A DNA stretch of 64,000 bases from Bradyrhizobium guangdongense (GCF_004114975.1 NZ_CP030051.1:558001-622000); one strand, 5' to 3'; shown: positions 32,510 through 42,450, numbered from the stretch's first letter. Program-made: numbers and translations. Notes: generated from the letters alone by a model not told the origin.

Positions 32510-32704
32510 AACCTGCAATGGCCTGCGATGTGACAAGTGAAGACCCGACGCGTGGCGCTGTGACGACAAGGGATTGCTAGATGGAACGTGTTCGCGGGTG
32601 TGGTCAAGCGGCATCCCCAAGGGACCAACGCGATGGGTGCGCGTTGCTGCCATGCCGTGACCAAACCGGCACACTCTCCGGCAGCGGAGGGGCGAGGATA
32701 GGTG

Positions 32705-33640
32705 TTACCTTTCCACCGCCCGCCGCACCTGCTCGCCGATCTGCGACAGCACGAGCTGTGCCTGCGGCAGGATCGCACCCATGGCGTGGAAATTGTGGAC
32801 CATGCCGTCATGGCAGACGTGCTCGACCGCCACGCCTGCGGCAAGCAGCTTGCGCGCATAGGCATTGCCCTCGTCGCGCATCGGGTCGTACTCGGCGGTG
32901 TGGATGATCGCGGTCGGCAGGCCTGCGAGCCGTGTCGCGCGCAAGGGTGAGATGCGGGGATCGGCGGCATCCAGACCCTCGGGCAGGTAGTCGGACAGGT
33001 CGGCCTCGATGGTGGTGCGATCGATCAGATGCCCTTCGGCGAAGGCTTCGCGCGAGGGTGAAGTCTCCTCGAAATCCAGCACCGGACAGATCAGGCATTG
33101 TGCGACGATCGAGAGCCCGGCGCTCTGCGCGGCCTCCTGGCACACGATCGCGGCCAGCGTGGCACCGGCGGAATCGCCGCCGACCACCAGCCGTTCGGCA
33201 TCGATGCCGAGGGAGGGCGCTTCACGCGCAACCCATTCGGTCGCCGCGATCGCGTCGTCGACGGCGGCAGGGTACTTGTGCTCGGGCGCCAGGCGATAGT
33301 CGACCGAAACGAGACGGCAGCCGGTCGCGTGCGCCAGCGCCGCCGCGATGCGGTCATGCGTCGCAACGCTGCCGGCCACGAGCCCGCCGCCGTGAAAGAA
33401 CACGAAGCCGGGAGCGCTTTCGCCGGCAGATGCGGGAGAATAGAGGCGAAAGGGCAGCTCGCCGCCGGGGCCGGGCAGCGTGCCGTCGGACACGGTCACG
33501 TCAGGCGCCTCGGCGCGGGCAAACTGCATCAGCTTCGCCAGCGACTGCCGGCGCGCCTCGACACTCGGCCGGCTGCGGGACTGCGGCGCAGCGGCTGCCA
33601 TCATGGTCAACAAGCGCTTTGCGAGCGGATCGAGCGGCAT
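32705..33640 (-). CDS. Alpha/beta hydrolase, hormone-sensitive-lipase family
   Basis: A 311-residue carboxylesterase of the HSL family (bacterial esterase family IV). The oxyanion motif is VFFHGGGLVAGS near residue 80, the nucleophile is the serine of VVGGDSAGATLAAIV near residue 156, the acid is in HTAEYDPMRDEGNAYA, and the histidine is in CHDGMVHNFHAMG. No signal peptide is present, so it acts in the cytoplasm on short-chain esters. The physiological substrate is unknown. It lies between the beta-barrel gene on the same strand (195-base gap) and the divergent aminotransferase. Confidence 0.85.
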   Translation of the reverse strand: MPLDPLAKRLLTMMAAAAPQSRSRPSVEARRQSLAKLMQFARAEAPDVTVSDGTLPGPGGELPFRLYSPASAGESAPGFVFFHGGGLVAGSVATHDRIAAALAHATGCRLVSVDYRLAPEHKYPAAVDDAIAATEWVAREAPSLGIDAERLVVGGDSAGATLAAIVCQEAAQSAGLSIVAQCLICPVLDFEETSPSREAFAEGHLIDRTTIEADLSDYLPEGLDAADPRISPLRATRLAGLPTAIIHTAEYDPMRDEGNAYARKLLAAGVAVEHVCHDGMVHNFHAMGAILPQAQLVLSQIGEQVRRAVER

Positions 33641-33789
33641 GGGAAACTCCGTGAACTGCCCGACATTATAGCCGGTTTGTTTGCGGCTTTGTCTTGCCTT
33701 CCGGAAGGGGGGGATGGGGTGCTTCGCCGCAGCAAATCGTTTAGAAATTGGGACAATAGTGCCCGGATCTATCTGAAGGGAGGCTTGAT

Positions 33790-34677
33790 ATGGCCGAGAT
33801 CAAGAAGCCGATCGAATATTCGCCGAGCTGGACCTTCTTCGAGGGCAAATGGCACGACGGCAACGTGCCGATCATGGGGCCGCGCACCCACGCGGCCTGG
33901 CTCGGCTCGGTGGTGTTCGACGGTGCGCGCGCGTTCGAAGGCGTCGCGCCCGATCTCGACCGTCACGTCGCCCGCGCCAATCAGTCCGCGATCAATTTTG
34001 GCCTGAAGCCGGTGGTCGATGCCGGCACCTGGCTCTCGCTCGCCGACGAAGGTATTGCACGCTTTGCTGCGAATGCCGAGCTCTATATTCGCCCGATGTA
34101 CTGGGCTCAGAACGGCTCGGGCGGCGGCGTGCTGTTCGACCCCGAGACCACTAATTGGTGCCTGTGCATCTACGAGGCGCCGATGCCGAAGCCGGTCGGG
34201 AACGCGATCACGCTGTCCCCGTTCCGCCGGCCAACGGCCGAATGCGCGCCGGTCGATGCAAAGGCCGCTTGCCTCTATCCGAACAATTCGCGCGCGCTCG
34301 CGGAAGCGGCCTCGCGCGGTTTCCAGAATGCGCTGATGCTCGACATGCTCGGCAATGTCGCCGAGTTCGGCAATTCCAACGTGTTCATGGCGAAGGACGG
34401 CGTGGTCTTCACGCCGGTACCGAACGGCACCTTCCTCAACGGCATCACGCGCCAGCGCGTCATCAGCCTGCTGCGCGGCGACGGCGTTACCGTGGTCGAG
34501 AAGACGCTGCGCTATGCGGACTTCCTCGCCGCCGACGAGATTTTTTCAACCGGCAATTTCGCCAAGGTCGCGCCGGTGATCCGCATCGACGCACGCGAGC
34601 TGAAGCCGGGCCCGATCTACGCCAAGGCGCGAAAACTCTATTGGGATTTTGCGCATGCGGTGAAGCTGGCGGCGTAG
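33790..34677 (+). CDS. Branched-chain aminotransferase-like protein (class IV)
   Basis: A 295-residue fold-type IV PLP aminotransferase. The PLP lysine is K158 in CAPVDAKAACLYPNNSRALAEA, followed by the family motif GNVAEFGNSNVFM and the phosphate-loop NGITRQRVI. It resembles IlvE, which interconverts branched-chain amino acids and 2-oxo acids, but AEFGNSN replaces the usual SEG-x-x-EN, as in some BCAT-like proteins, so D-amino acid or other amine specificity is not excluded. The GGGAGG ribosome site at 33778 supports the ATG at 33790. It is transcribed alone. Confidence 0.85.
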   Translation: MAEIKKPIEYSPSWTFFEGKWHDGNVPIMGPRTHAAWLGSVVFDGARAFEGVAPDLDRHVARANQSAINFGLKPVVDAGTWLSLADEGIARFAANAELYIRPMYWAQNGSGGGVLFDPETTNWCLCIYEAPMPKPVGNAITLSPFRRPTAECAPVDAKAACLYPNNSRALAEAASRGFQNALMLDMLGNVAEFGNSNVFMAKDGVVFTPVPNGTFLNGITRQRVISLLRGDGVTVVEKTLRYADFLAADEIFSTGNFAKVAPVIRIDARELKPGPIYAKARKLYWDFAHAVKLAA

Positions 34678-34710
34678 CGCTCGCAATGACATGGAGCGTG
34701 CGGTATGCGC

Positions 34711-35328
34711 TTACGAGCGCCGCCGGAACCGGCTGAACTGGAATGCCTGCGTCGAATGCCAGGGCGTTTGATGCGTCTCGCTCCGCGTCTCAACCAGCTC
34801 GAAGTCCGGCCCGAGCTCACCTGAAAGGCTCGCGCTGTCGTGCCGCTGCACCGGCAGGCCGCTGCATTTCTCCGGTCCGTCGGGAGCGAATGTCGCGATG
34901 ATGACATGTCCGCCCGGCGCAACCGCCGTTCGCAGACGCTCGACGTAAGCGGCCCGATCGCGTGGATCTGTCAGGAAGTGAAACGCGGCGCGATCGTGCC
35001 AGACATCGTAAGTCCTCGCCGGCCGCCATGTCGTCGCATCGGCAACGATCCAGTCGACCGCTGAGGCGGCGGGCCCGATTCGCTGCTTCGCTGCATCGAG
35101 TGCATTGGCAGAGAGGTCCAGCACGGCGAGATTGCGATACCCCTCGTGCAGCAGGGCATCCGCCAGTCGCGAGGCGCCGCCGCCGATGTCGATGATAGCG
35201 GCGCTGCGGTCAGGGGTCGCAGCGCGAATCATCTCCAGCGAGATCGCAGGGCTGTCCTGAAACCAGCTGACTTCGCTTTCGGCCTTGGTGGCGTAGACGG
35301 TCTGCCAATGCGTGGTGCGGTCGGGCAT
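34711..35328 (-). CDS. SAM-dependent methyltransferase
   Basis: A 205-residue class I methyltransferase. HWQTVYATKAESEVSWFQDSP at the start, the SAM loop AAIIDIGGGASRLADALL near residue 46, the acidic LAVLDLSANALDAAKQRI and the VWHDRAAFHFL motif (post-II) are in order. The WFQ near the start and DVWHDRAAFHFL are typical of a widespread family of small methyltransferases of unknown or thiol/metalloid substrate. No partner is visible in the neighbourhood. It converges with the aminotransferase and is 82 bases from phaR on the same strand. Confidence 0.85.
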   Translation of the reverse strand: MPDRTTHWQTVYATKAESEVSWFQDSPAISLEMIRAATPDRSAAIIDIGGGASRLADALLHEGYRNLAVLDLSANALDAAKQRIGPAASAVDWIVADATTWRPARTYDVWHDRAAFHFLTDPRDRAAYVERLRTAVAPGGHVIIATFAPDGPEKCSGLPVQRHDSASLSGELGPDFELVETRSETHQTPWHSTQAFQFSRFRRRS

Positions 35329-35410
35329 GGAAGCTCCGGCCTTGGCCGGGAGGGCGGCGCACGTAACGAGCCAAAGGCGATCGGTCGTTCGCGCGTCCGC
35401 GTTGAGAAGC

Positions 35411-36001
35411 CTACTCGTCCTTCTTCGACATCCGTTCGAGACGCTCCTGCATATCCTTCATCTGCTGGCGCAGCTCGTCGATATTGGTGTCCTTGGGCGC
35501 CTCGGCGTTCGCATCGGGCTCCGGCTCCGGAGTGGCCGAGCGCGCCGTCGGTGCGAAGGGCTTGAACATCGAGAAGGTTTGCTGGAACAGCTCCATGTTG
35601 CGTCGAACCTGTTCTTCCAGGGGGGCAAAGGGCGTTCCGGACAGCGTGTTGGCAATCTGCTTGCGGAACTTCTCCTGCTCCTGGGTCAGCGTCGCGATCG
35701 ACTGCTCCAGATATTTCGGCACCACCATCTGCATGCTGTCGCCGTAGAAGCGGATCAGCTGGCGCAGGAAGGTGGTCGGCAGCAGGTTCTGGCCGGCCTT
35801 GTTCTCCTGCTCGAAAATGATCTGGGCGAGCACGGAGCGGGTGATGTCGTCGCCGGTTTTGGCGTCGTAGACCAGGAAATCCTCGCCATCCTTGACCATG
35901 GCAGCGAGATCCTCGAGCGTCACGTAGGTGCTCGTTCCGGTGTTATAGAGCCGGCGGTTCGCGTATTTCTTGATGGTGGTGGGTTGGTCTGATTTCGCCA
36001 T
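35411..36001 (-). CDS. phaR: Polyhydroxyalkanoate synthesis repressor PhaR
   Basis: A 196-residue regulator of polyhydroxybutyrate metabolism. The PHB/PHA accumulation DNA-binding domain is at the start, IKKYANRRLYNTGTSTYVTLEDLAAMVKDGEDFLVYDAKTGDDITRSVLAQIIFE, followed by the PHB accumulation domain near 70-130 (LPTTFLRQLIRFYGDSMQM). The acidic, coiled tail ends LRQQMKDMQERLERM. PhaR binds both DNA and PHB granules, releasing targets such as phasin genes when polymer appears. It diverges from phaA-phaB across 303 bases, the usual arrangement in rhizobia. Confidence 0.95.
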   Translation of the reverse strand: MAKSDQPTTIKKYANRRLYNTGTSTYVTLEDLAAMVKDGEDFLVYDAKTGDDITRSVLAQIIFEQENKAGQNLLPTTFLRQLIRFYGDSMQMVVPKYLEQSIATLTQEQEKFRKQIANTLSGTPFAPLEEQVRRNMELFQQTFSMFKPFAPTARSATPEPEPDANAEAPKDTNIDELRQQMKDMQERLERMSKKDE

Positions 36002-36304
36002 GGGCTCTCACTTGCAAGCGCGGAGAACAGGAACCTGCAGGCCATGCCGCAGGGCGGGAAGAGTACGCAACGCAACAAAATAAGCATTTTCAAAGGGCTC
36101 ACGCTACCGTTTTGTGCGGCACGGTTAATCGCAGAGCAAAATCTTGCTTGCGAAAGCGCCAAGAACGCTATTTTGAATGCGCTGCGGCATGAATTCGGTG
36201 ACCTGCCGATTGACATGCCGCAATGACGTTAACAGGATGCCGTTCGAGACTGGCGAGCCGTTTTCCCAGCCCCGTCTGCCCCCATTGAACCCCAGGAGAT
36301 GCCC
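36002..36304. promoter_or_regulatory. phaR-phaA divergent control region
   Basis: A 303-base gap with no gene. It includes CTTGCAAG (36011-36018) just upstream of the phaR ATG, repeated TTGC/GCAA half sites near 36077-36084 and 36140-36150, and an AT-rich stretch at 36085-36105. PhaR of related bacteria binds TTGC-type half sites, so autoregulation and control of phaA are plausible. No -35/-10 pair is clear. Confidence 0.35.
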
Positions 36305-37483
<1,179 letters not shown>

Positions 37484-37601
37484 GCTTGCACTCGACCGAC
37501 GGGTGCGCTGCACGCGTGAGGTGAGTGCGTTGCACGCGATTAAAAAGGCAGCGGTTGCAAATCAATTATTCTTCGCAACCGCGCAAGCCTCGACTAAATA
37601 C

Positions 37602-37635
37602 AAACGCCCGGCTCAACGCCGGGCGTTTTGTTCTT
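37602..37635 (+). terminator. Intrinsic terminator after phaA
   Basis: An 11-pair perfect stem, AAACGCCCGGC (37602-37612) with GCCGGGCGTTT (37618-37628), five-base loop, followed by TTGTTCTT. It sits 118 bases after the phaA stop and 86 before phaB, so phaB probably has its own promoter or depends on readthrough. Confidence 0.85.
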
Positions 37636-37720
37636 GATGTCCGTCAAACCAACCGCATAATCCGCCGTTAAAAAAGATCACGCCAGAAACGTCCGAAGAG
37701 TCCAAGGGAAGGAATACGAC

Positions 37721-38446
37721 ATGGCACGTGTTGCATTGGTCACGGGTGGTACGCGGGGCATCGGTGCTGCCATCAGCAAGGCGCTGAAGGCCGCCGGCTA
37801 CAAGGTCGCGGCGAGTTACGCCGGCAACGATGCGGCGGCGGAGAAGTTCAAGGCCGAGACCGGCATCGCCGTCTACAAATGGGACGTCAGCAGCTTCGAT
37901 GCCTGCGCCGAGGGCGTGAAGAAAGTCGAAGCCGACCTCGGGCCAGTCGAGGTGCTCGTCAACAATGCCGGCATCACCCGCGATACCGCCTTCCACAAGA
38001 TGACGCTCGAGCAGTGGAACGCCGTCATCAACACCAATCTCGGCTCGCTGTTTAACATGACGCGCCAAGTGATCGAGGGCATGCGCGCACGCAAATTCGG
38101 CCGCATCATCTCGATCTCGTCGATCAACGGCCAGAAGGGCCAGTTCGGCCAGGTCAACTATTCCGCGGCGAAGGCCGGCGATATCGGTTTCACCAAGGCA
38201 CTCGCACTCGAGAATGCCAAGGGTGGCATCACCGTCAACGCGATCTGCCCGGGCTACATCAACACGGAAATGGTGCAGGCGGTGCCGAAGGACGTTCTTG
38301 AGAAGAATGTCATTCCGCAGATCCCGGCCAACCGGCTCGGCGAGCCTGAAGAGATCGCGCGCGCGGTGGTGTTCCTCGCCGCCGACGAGTCCGGTTTCAT
38401 CACCGGCTCGACGCTGACGGTCAACGGCGGCCAGTACATGGTGTGA
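37721..38446 (+). CDS. phaB: Acetoacetyl-CoA reductase PhaB
   Basis: A 241-residue short-chain dehydrogenase that reduces acetoacetyl-CoA to (R)-3-hydroxybutyryl-CoA with NADPH, the monomer of PHB. The cofactor motif is VTGGTRGIGAAIS at residue 6. The catalytic serine is in ISSINGQKGQFGQ, and the YSAAKAGDIGFTKALALE segment has the Y and K. The PhaB sequence NNAGITRDTAFHKMTLEQWNAVINTNL is diagnostic. It is separated from phaA by the terminator. The PHA synthase gene is not in the window. Confidence 0.95.
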   Translation: MARVALVTGGTRGIGAAISKALKAAGYKVAASYAGNDAAAEKFKAETGIAVYKWDVSSFDACAEGVKKVEADLGPVEVLVNNAGITRDTAFHKMTLEQWNAVINTNLGSLFNMTRQVIEGMRARKFGRIISISSINGQKGQFGQVNYSAAKAGDIGFTKALALENAKGGITVNAICPGYINTEMVQAVPKDVLEKNVIPQIPANRLGEPEEIARAVVFLAADESGFITGSTLTVNGGQYMV

Positions 38447-38481
38447 TGCGATCGCATCACGTCGGCTGATATTGTCCACTT

Positions 38482-38573
38482 CGTCATGCCCGGGCTTGTC
38501 CCGGGCATCCATGGCCCTACAACAACCGTCGCCACGAAAGAGCGTGGATGGCCGGGACAGCCCGGCCATGACG
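38482..38573. repeat. Dispersed palindromic repeat, element 1
   Basis: A 92-base element bounded by CGTCATG (38482-38488) and CATGACG (38567-38573). It is made of a CATGCCCGGGC...GCCCGGGCAT-type hairpin on the left and GGCCGGGA...CCCGGCCATG on the right, with a CGTGGATGG core. An inverted copy lies at 55173-55257. It is of the type I associate with bradyrhizobial intergenic repeats and lies between phaB and the DMT exporter gene, starting 36 bases past the phaB stop. Confidence 0.75.
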
Positions 38574-38587
38574 GAAACATTGGGCCG

Positions 38588-39457
38588 ATGACTCACCGCA
38601 CCGCCACGCTAATCGGACTGACCGCGATCCTGATGTGGTCGCTGCTCTCGGTCATGACGGTGGCGACCGGAAAGATTCCGGCCTTCCAGCTCGCCGCGAT
38701 GACGTTCGCGATCGGCGGTCTCGTCGGCCTACTGACCTGGATCGGGCGCGGCGACGCCGCGAAAAGTCTGCGTCAGCCGCCGGTCGTCTGGATCGTCGGC
38801 GTCGGCGGTTTGTTCGGCTACCACGCGCTCTATTTTCTCGCGCTGCGCTTCGCTCCACCGGCGGAGGCCGGACTTCTCAATTACATGTGGCCGCTGCTGA
38901 TCGTGCTGTTCTCATCCTTCCTTCCAGGCGAACGGCTCGCCGTGCATCACATCATCGGTGCCGTGCTCGGCCTGGTCGGCACCGTGCTGCTGTTCGCCGG
39001 CAACACGAGCGGCTTCGCGCCGGGGGCGGTGCCGGGATTGATCGCGGCCTTCATCGCCGCCTTCGTCTGGGCAATCTATTCGGTGCTGTCGCGGCGGTTG
39101 AAGGCCGTCCCGACCGATGCGGTCGCCGGCTTCTGCCTCGCCACATCGGCGCTCGCCGCGCTGATGCATGGTTTGCTGGAAACCAGTGTGTGGCCCGATA
39201 CCGCGTTGCAATGGCTTGCGGTCGTCGGGCTCGGCATCGGTCCCGTCGGTGCGGCCTTTTATGCCTGGGACATCGGCATGAAGCGTGGCGACATTCGCGT
39301 GCTCGGCGCCGCCTCTTACGCGACGCCGCTCTTGTCGACCGGTTTCCTCATCGCCGCCGGCTTCGCCAAAGCCAGCGCCAACATCGCGCTCGCCGCGATC
39401 CTGATCGCCGGCGGCGGCCTGATCGCGGCCAAGGACATGGTGCTGCGAAAGCGCTGA
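38588..39457 (+). CDS. EamA/DMT-family transporter, YddG-like
   Basis: A 289-residue inner-membrane exporter with ten hydrophobic helices in two EamA domains. The N-terminus THRTATLIGLTAILMWSLLSVM closely recalls E. coli YddG (aromatic amino acid exporter), and GLLNYMWPLLIVLFS in the first repeat matches too. The second repeat has GPVGAAFYAWDIGMKRGDIRVLGAASYATPLLST. The substrate, possibly aromatic amino acids or their analogues, is not proven. The ATG at 38588 lies directly after the palindromic repeat. It converges with the cupin gene. Confidence 0.85.
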   Translation: MTHRTATLIGLTAILMWSLLSVMTVATGKIPAFQLAAMTFAIGGLVGLLTWIGRGDAAKSLRQPPVVWIVGVGGLFGYHALYFLALRFAPPAEAGLLNYMWPLLIVLFSSFLPGERLAVHHIIGAVLGLVGTVLLFAGNTSGFAPGAVPGLIAAFIAAFVWAIYSVLSRRLKAVPTDAVAGFCLATSALAALMHGLLETSVWPDTALQWLAVVGLGIGPVGAAFYAWDIGMKRGDIRVLGAASYATPLLSTGFLIAAGFAKASANIALAAILIAGGGLIAAKDMVLRKR

Positions 39458-39464
39458 GAGTCCG

Positions 39465-39887
39465 CTACGGCTCCCAGCCCTGCGGCGCGAGCTCGAATTT
39501 TGCGAACTCGAATGCCGGAGCGACCGTGCAGCCGACCAGCGTCCACTCGCCTGATGTCTCTGCCATCTGCCATGCGTCCGCCGGAACGATCGCCTGCGGC
39601 CGCTCGCCGCGGGCAAGATCGGTGCCGAGGCGGACCTCGTGCTGGGAGCAGCCATCATGGGCGATCCGCAGCGTCAGCGGGCTTCCGGCATAATAATGCC
39701 AGGTCTCGACCGCATCGATGCGATGCCAGTGCGAACGCTCGCCGCGCGCGAGCAGGAAGTAGATGAGAGTCGAGCGCGAGCGGCCGTTGGCGTCGGTGGT
39801 CTGGTCGCGAAAGGTCTCGCGGTAATGTCCGCCCTCGGGATGCGGACGGAGTTCGAGGCGTGCAATGATCTCGGCTGCGGTCGGCAT
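39465..39887 (-). CDS. Cupin superfamily protein (DUF985)
   Basis: A 140-residue single-domain cupin of the DUF985 (cupin_5) family. IIARLELRPHPEGGHYRETFRD at the start, TLIYFLLARGERSHWHRIDAVETWHYYAGSPLTLRI in the barrel core, and LVGCTVAPAFEFAKFELAPQGW at the end are all conserved. The metal ligands would be among the HWHRID and ETWHYY histidines. The family has been tied to nucleotide-sugar-like epimerase folds, but the activity is unknown. It is 30 bases from gloB on the same strand, so the two may be cotranscribed. Confidence 0.9.
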   Translation of the reverse strand: MPTAAEIIARLELRPHPEGGHYRETFRDQTTDANGRSRSTLIYFLLARGERSHWHRIDAVETWHYYAGSPLTLRIAHDGCSQHEVRLGTDLARGERPQAIVPADAWQMAETSGEWTLVGCTVAPAFEFAKFELAPQGWEP

Positions 39888-39917
39888 CGATCCCCGTCAG
39901 GATTCAGAACTTCTTCT

Positions 39918-40685
39918 TCAGGACTTGTTCTTGCGCTCGCGCAGCTCGCCGAACACTGCTGCGGCGTCCGCGCCTTTCATGTGTAGCCTGGCTGCGACCG
40001 AGGGTTCATCTGCGCGCAGGAACACGTTTGCTCGCTTTTCGTCACCAAGCAGTGAGGGGATGGTCGGCTTGTTCTCCGCCCGCAGCCTCGCAACTTCCGA
40101 CGCGCGCGCCTGCAGCGCCGCATTGTCCGGCTCGACCGTGAGCGCGAATTTGACGTTAGACGCGGTGTACTCGTGACCGCAATAGAGCTTGAAGTCGTCG
40201 GGCAGCGCCCGCAGCTTCAACAGCGAGTCCCACATCATCGGATAATTGCCTTCGAACACGCGGCCGCAGCCGATCGAGAACAGCGTGTCGGCGGCGAACA
40301 GGGTCTTCTCGGTGTCGAACACATAGGAGATGTGGTCGAGCGTGTGGCCAGGCGTCTCCAGCACGCGCCCGAGCAGCGTGCCCACCTTGACCACGTCGCC
40401 ATTGGCGACCCGCAAATCGACGTCGGCGATTTTCGTCGTCTTGTCGTGCGGTCCGACGACGCGGCAATTGTACTTCTGTTTGAGCTCGGCGACTCCACCG
40501 ACATGATCGCCATGATGATGGGTGATCAGGATATCGGTGAGCTCCCAGCCCTCGCTTTCCAGCGCCTTGATGATGGGGCCGGCTTCCGGTGCGTCGATCG
40601 ACGCGGTTGCCTTGGTTTCCACATCGTGGATCAGATAACCGAAATTGTCGTTTAAACAGGTGAAAGTACGAATTTCGGCGGCCAT
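39918..40685 (-). CDS. gloB: Hydroxyacylglutathione hydrolase (glyoxalase II)
   Basis: A 255-residue metallo-beta-lactamase-fold enzyme that hydrolyses S-lactoylglutathione to lactate and glutathione in methylglyoxal detoxification. The metal motif THHHGDH (residues 55-61) carries H56, H58, D60 and H61, followed by TPGHTLDHISY, FAADTLFSIGCGRVFEG and YCGHEYTASNVKFAL. The C-terminal specificity domain is KPTIPSLLGDEKRANVFLR. The ATG at 40685 is chosen because the ORF's extra upstream codons to 41102 overlap the divergent methyltransferase and lack family similarity. The spacing to the methyltransferase start is 108 bases. Confidence 0.93.
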   Translation of the reverse strand: MAAEIRTFTCLNDNFGYLIHDVETKATASIDAPEAGPIIKALESEGWELTDILITHHHGDHVGGVAELKQKYNCRVVGPHDKTTKIADVDLRVANGDVVKVGTLLGRVLETPGHTLDHISYVFDTEKTLFAADTLFSIGCGRVFEGNYPMMWDSLLKLRALPDDFKLYCGHEYTASNVKFALTVEPDNAALQARASEVARLRAENKPTIPSLLGDEKRANVFLRADEPSVAARLHMKGADAAAVFGELRERKNKS

Positions 40686-40793
40686 GACTTCTCCATCGCG
40701 CTCAGCCCCGTCAGACAAATATGGCGTTAACGTTGCGCAGGCAATGCAATATTCAGCGCGCGGCCGCAGCCCGACGCATGTTACATTGTCGTC

Positions 40794-41537
40794 ATGACCA
40801 TCGATGTCGTCGACCTCAGAGAGTTCTATTCCCGGCGCCTCGGCATCGTGGCGCGGCAGATGATCAATCGCGGCATCAGGGAGCGCTGGCCGGGCGCCGG
40901 GGGCCAGCGCGTGCTCGGCATCGGCTATCCGACGCCCTATCTCGGGCTGTTCCGCGAGGATGCGGAGCGCTGCATCGCCTTCATGCCGGCCGCCCAAGGC
41001 GTCTTGAAATGGCCGACCGGGCGGCCGGCGCTGGCCTCGCTGGTCGACGAGTTCTCGCTGCCGCTTCCCGACGCCGCGGTGGACCGCATCCTGCTGGTGC
41101 ATGCGCTCGAAATGTCGGATGATCCGGCCGCGCTGCTGCGCGAGGTCTGGCGGGTGCTGTCGCCGTCAGGCCGTGTCATCGCGGTGATCCCGAACCGGCG
41201 CGGCGTATGGACGCGCAGCGACAACACGCCGTTCGGCCACGGCCGTCCCTATTCGCGCTCGCAGATCACGGACCTGTTGCGCCAGACCTGGTTCACGCCG
41301 ACCGCCTGGGGCGAGGCGTTGTTCATGCCGCCTTATGCAGGCCGCTGGGTGTTGAAATCGGCGCAGATGTGGGAGCGCGCCGGCGCGGCGCTGTCGTTGC
41401 CTTTTGCCGGCGTCCATATCGTCGAAGCGACCAAGCAGGTCTATCGCGCCATCCCCGCAAAGCGCGAACGGGCGCGGCTGATTCCCTCGTTGAAGCCGGT
41501 GCTGGTACCGTCCTCGACGACGGTAACGCGGACCTAG
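40794..41537 (+). CDS. Class I SAM-dependent methyltransferase
   Basis: A 247-residue methyltransferase-like protein. The usual glycine-rich motif I is replaced by QRVLGIGYPTPYLGLF near residue 39. Motif II is VDRILLVHALEMSDDPAALLREVWRVLSPSGRVIAVIPNRRGVWTRSD, the conserved methyltransferase_11 core. The C-terminal part has FMPPYAGRWVLKSAQMWERAG. Substrate unknown. It diverges from gloB and might be linked functionally or only share a promoter region. Confidence 0.85.
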   Translation: MTIDVVDLREFYSRRLGIVARQMINRGIRERWPGAGGQRVLGIGYPTPYLGLFREDAERCIAFMPAAQGVLKWPTGRPALASLVDEFSLPLPDAAVDRILLVHALEMSDDPAALLREVWRVLSPSGRVIAVIPNRRGVWTRSDNTPFGHGRPYSRSQITDLLRQTWFTPTAWGEALFMPPYAGRWVLKSAQMWERAGAALSLPFAGVHIVEATKQVYRAIPAKRERARLIPSLKPVLVPSSTTVTRT

Positions 41538-41540
41538 CTT

Positions 41541-41565
41541 TCACCTCTTCCTCTGGGAGAGGTGA
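41541..41565. terminator. Hairpin after the methyltransferase gene
   Basis: TCACCTCT (41541-41548) pairs with AGAGGTGA (41558-41565), nine-base loop, directly after the methyltransferase stop. It is of a type widespread in bradyrhizobial intergenic regions and possibly ends the rightward transcript. Confidence 0.45.
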
Positions 41566-41604
41566 TCCGTGCTCGCCGCTGCTGGATCCAGCCAATTTGC
41601 ACGT

Positions 41605-41639
41605 TGAAAACAAAATCGTCCCGGCGAAGCCGGGACGAT
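41605..41639 (-). terminator. Intrinsic terminator of the DUF4167 gene
   Basis: Reading leftward, an 11-pair perfect stem ATCGTCCCGGC/GCCGGGACGAT (41615-41639) with a three-base loop is followed by TTTGTTTTC. The stem plus U-tract is the form of a genuine rho-independent terminator for the gene ending at 41671. Confidence 0.85.
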
Positions 41640-41670
41640 GCAGTCCGTGAAGATCAGATTTGGGTGCGAC

Positions 41671-42450
41671 TTACTCGCCGGGGGCGAGATCGTCGCTGGT
41701 CGCGGCGGGAGCCGCTTCCCGCTCGGGCCGCGGGCCGCCATGCGGACGGCGGCGCCGGCGCGGATAACGCTCGCCACCACCACTGTTGCCGCCTTCGAAT
41801 CCCCCAGGCGCACCATTGGTCTGCGGCTGCGCGCCGGTGATGAAGGACGGCAGCCGATCGACATTACCGGCGTCGGCGACGACAGGCTGCGGCTGGTTCG
41901 GCGGTTGCGGCTGCTGATGATATTGCGGCTGCGGACGATGATCGCGTTCGCGATGCTCGCGCGGCTGCTGCTGATCGCGCTGATAGGGCTGCTGATTGTC
42001 GCGCGGCTGGTAGTCGCGCTGGTGGTGATCGCGCTGGCCGTCGCGGTCGCGCATGAACGGCTGCTGCGGCGGCTGCGGAACGAAGCCCGGCTCCTGGCCG
42101 AACGCCGAGAAGTTCTCGCCGTCGTCCTCGCCATCGTCGCTGCTGGTGCTGATGGGCTCGTCACCGCGCGGCTGCTGGCTCTGGCGGAACTGTTCCTGGG
42201 CCGCGGCGATCAGGCGGAAATAGTGCTCGGCATGCTGGTAGTAGTTTTCGGCGGCGACCGGGTCGCCCGAAGAGCGCGCGTCACGCGCAAGCTGAAGATA
42301 CTTTTCGGCGATGTGCGAGGCGGTGCCGCGGATCTTGATATCGGGGCCGTTCGATTCGTAGACCCGGGTCATCGGGTTCTGGCCGCGCCGGTTATTGTTG
42401 TTGTTATTGTTGCGGTTGCGCATCCGCTGCTTGTTCTGACCGTTTCTCAT
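41671..42450 (-). CDS. DUF4167-domain protein with low-complexity tail
   Basis: A 259-residue protein. Residues 1-27 are MRNGQNKQRMRNR followed by seven Asn and RRGQN. The conserved DUF4167 domain is residues 28-95 (NPMTRVYESNGPDIKIRGTASHIAEKYLQLARDARSSGDPVAAENYYQHAEHYFRLIAAAQ), a helical region found in most alphaproteobacteria. The remainder (100-259) is low-complexity Gln, Arg, Pro, Asp and Gly with repeated QPREHRERDH-like motifs, likely disordered and possibly RNA- or polymer-binding. Function unknown. It is followed by a clear terminator and preceded by a 463-base gap. Confidence 0.88.
   Translation of the reverse strand: MRNGQNKQRMRNRNNNNNNNRRGQNPMTRVYESNGPDIKIRGTASHIAEKYLQLARDARSSGDPVAAENYYQHAEHYFRLIAAAQEQFRQSQQPRGDEPISTSSDDGEDDGENFSAFGQEPGFVPQPPQQPFMRDRDGQRDHHQRDYQPRDNQQPYQRDQQQPREHRERDHRPQPQYHQQPQPPNQPQPVVADAGNVDRLPSFITGAQPQTNGAPGGFEGGNSGGGERYPRRRRRPHGGPRPEREAAPAATSDDLAPGE

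Noticed and set aside
38482..38573. CRISPR repeat
   Set aside because: The palindromic units are not regularly spaced or repeated in tandem and there are no cas genes in the window.
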